Below are positions 15,105-15,787 of a stretch of DNA of 15,787 bases, one piece after another. Below the pieces are notes generated by a model that did no database searches, had not been told where the DNA came from, and saw only the letters and a list, made by a program, of their open reading frames with translations. A program made the translations under genes and the position numbers. This stretch comes from Bacilli bacterium (lineage in GTDB: Bacteria; Bacillota_I; Bacilli_A; RF39; UBA660). The stretch covers positions 1-15,787 of the forward strand of contig JAILQR010000062.1 of NCBI GenBank assembly GCA_024698845.1, read 5' to 3'. The number at the start of each line of letters is the position of its first letter. Position 1 is the first letter of the stretch.

Positions 15105-15787
15105 GACTTAGAATAAGTGATATTTTAATAGGTATAGTTTTAACTGTTGGTCTTGTTCTTTTAGTCATATTAGCTGTAAATAATAATAATGACAAAAAAG
15201 AACAAGAATCTGCTAATAAAAATAAAAATAATCCTGGAGTTAATTCTACAACTCCTACAACAAGTATTTCTTATGATGATTATATTGTTATAGATAAATA
15301 TTTATTTGGAACATCTAAAAGTGGTAGTATGGTACCAATTGAGCAAAGTAGAGTTAATGATATAAAAGAATTATTTAAAATTTATATTAACTATGATCAT
15401 TTTAAAGATGGTTATCTAAAATATATTACGTCTTTTAATATTTTAGATGAATCAAAAACAGTTAATACTTATGAAGGAAAGCTATGTGCTAATACATCGG
15501 GTATTAATGTTGATTATATTAAGTATGAATTATCAACAGAAATTAATTCTGATGATAAAGATATATTAAGTAGAGAATTTAAAATTAACTCAGTTAATAA
15601 CATTAAGTTATTTCAAAAAGCAGTTGGTGATTTTGACCAAAATGGTATAGATGATGAAATCGTTGTTTTAACTAATGCTGTTAGTAGTCAAGATAGTGAT
15701 GATTTTTCTAATTCATATAATGTAGCTTATTTAATTCTTAATGACAAATTAATTAAATTACATTTACAAAAGTATGAGGATTTTGAA
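15101..15787 (+). CDS. Membrane-anchored exported protein with FG-GAP-like calcium-loop motif (3' end outside window)
   Basis: The frame is open for 229 codons from ATG 15101 to the window edge. The start overlaps the previous stop as ATGA, with GGGGAGAG at 15084-15091, so translation is coupled to the hydrolase gene. The N-terminus (RLRISDILIG, then about 16 hydrophobic residues, 8-26) is one TM or uncleaved signal anchor. A low-complexity Asn/Lys/Thr linker (about 27-58) and an exported domain follow. GDFDQNGIDDEIVV (about 176-189, Asp 177, 179, Asn 181, Asp 185) matches the D-x-D-x-N-G-x-x-D calcium loop of FG-GAP/VCBS-type repeats. One Cys is visible. I do not recognise the full protein. 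Topology is like VirB8/TcpC, but I see no supporting sequence motif. It probably works with the hydrolase or the secretion machine outside the membrane. Confidence 0.75.
   Translation, partial: MRLRISDILIGIVLTVGLVLLVILAVNNNNDKKEQESANKNKNNPGVNSTTPTTSISYDDYIVIDKYLFGTSKSGSMVPIEQSRVNDIKELFKIYINYDHFKDGYLKYITSFNILDESKTVNTYEGKLCANTSGINVDYIKYELSTEINSDDKDILSREFKINSVNNIKLFQKAVGDFDQNGIDDEIVVLTNAVSSQDSDDFSNSYNVAYLILNDKLIKLHLQKYEDFE

Noticed and set aside
15101..15787. Calling the last, partial gene a VirB8/TcpC homologue
   Set aside because: Only the single N-terminal TM topology agrees. The visible sequence shows no NTF2-like motif, and the FG-GAP-like loop points elsewhere.

Overview
The window is AT-rich (roughly 30% G+C by eye, not counted) and comes from a Gram-positive-type bacterium. 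All real genes lie on the + strand, Shine-Dalgarno sites are strong (AAAGGAGG, AGGAGG), arginine is mostly AGA, and TAA, TAG and TGA are all used as stops. One gene resembles the DUF1292/YrzB family of Firmicutes. My best guess, an inference from style only, is an uncultured low-GC gut member of the Bacilli (RF39/RFN20-like). No tRNA, rRNA, insertion sequence or CRISPR array is visible, and no intergenic gap exceeds 300 bases.

Region 1 (1-3159) starts with a rho-independent terminator of an upstream unit and an extended -10 promoter. It then holds a two-gene unit: a 912-residue coiled-coil cytoplasmic protein of unknown function, containing an internally duplicated domain, and a small DUF1292-like protein. 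A perfect 11-bp-stem terminator closes it.

Region 2 (3160-3647) is a single-gene unit for a 117-residue, two-helix pilin-like protein. It has its own promoter region, with two overlapping candidates and an inverted repeat, and its own terminator.

Region 3 (3645-11663) is a tight operon for a type IV secretion system (T4SS)-like apparatus. It encodes two secreted/anchored paralogues, each ending in or carrying a pilin-like hairpin; a VirB6/TrbL-like polytopic protein with a long soluble tail; a PrgI/VirB3-like protein; a TraC-like protein; and a VirB4 ATPase with intact Walker A and B motifs. Gaps are 15-22 nt or overlaps. A hairpin follows virB4.

Region 4 (11694-15787) encodes a 1136-residue protein that joins a predicted cytoplasmic HEXXH zincin-like domain, a long disordered linker, one transmembrane helix, a lysozyme/glucosaminidase-like domain and an NlpC/P60 endopeptidase. 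It overlaps by ATGA a membrane-anchored protein that runs off the window and has an FG-GAP-like calcium-loop motif.

Together the genes look like the core of a Gram-positive envelope-spanning secretion or conjugation machine: VirB4 as motor, VirB6/VirB3 homologues as inner-membrane channel, a peptidoglycan hydrolase to open the wall, and several pilin-like subunits. No relaxase, coupling protein (VirD4) or clear VirB8 homologue lies in the window, so conjugation is not demonstrated. The most unusual points are one hairpin module reused in four consecutive proteins, the Cys-rich exported domains, and the HEXXH/cell-wall-hydrolase fusion.
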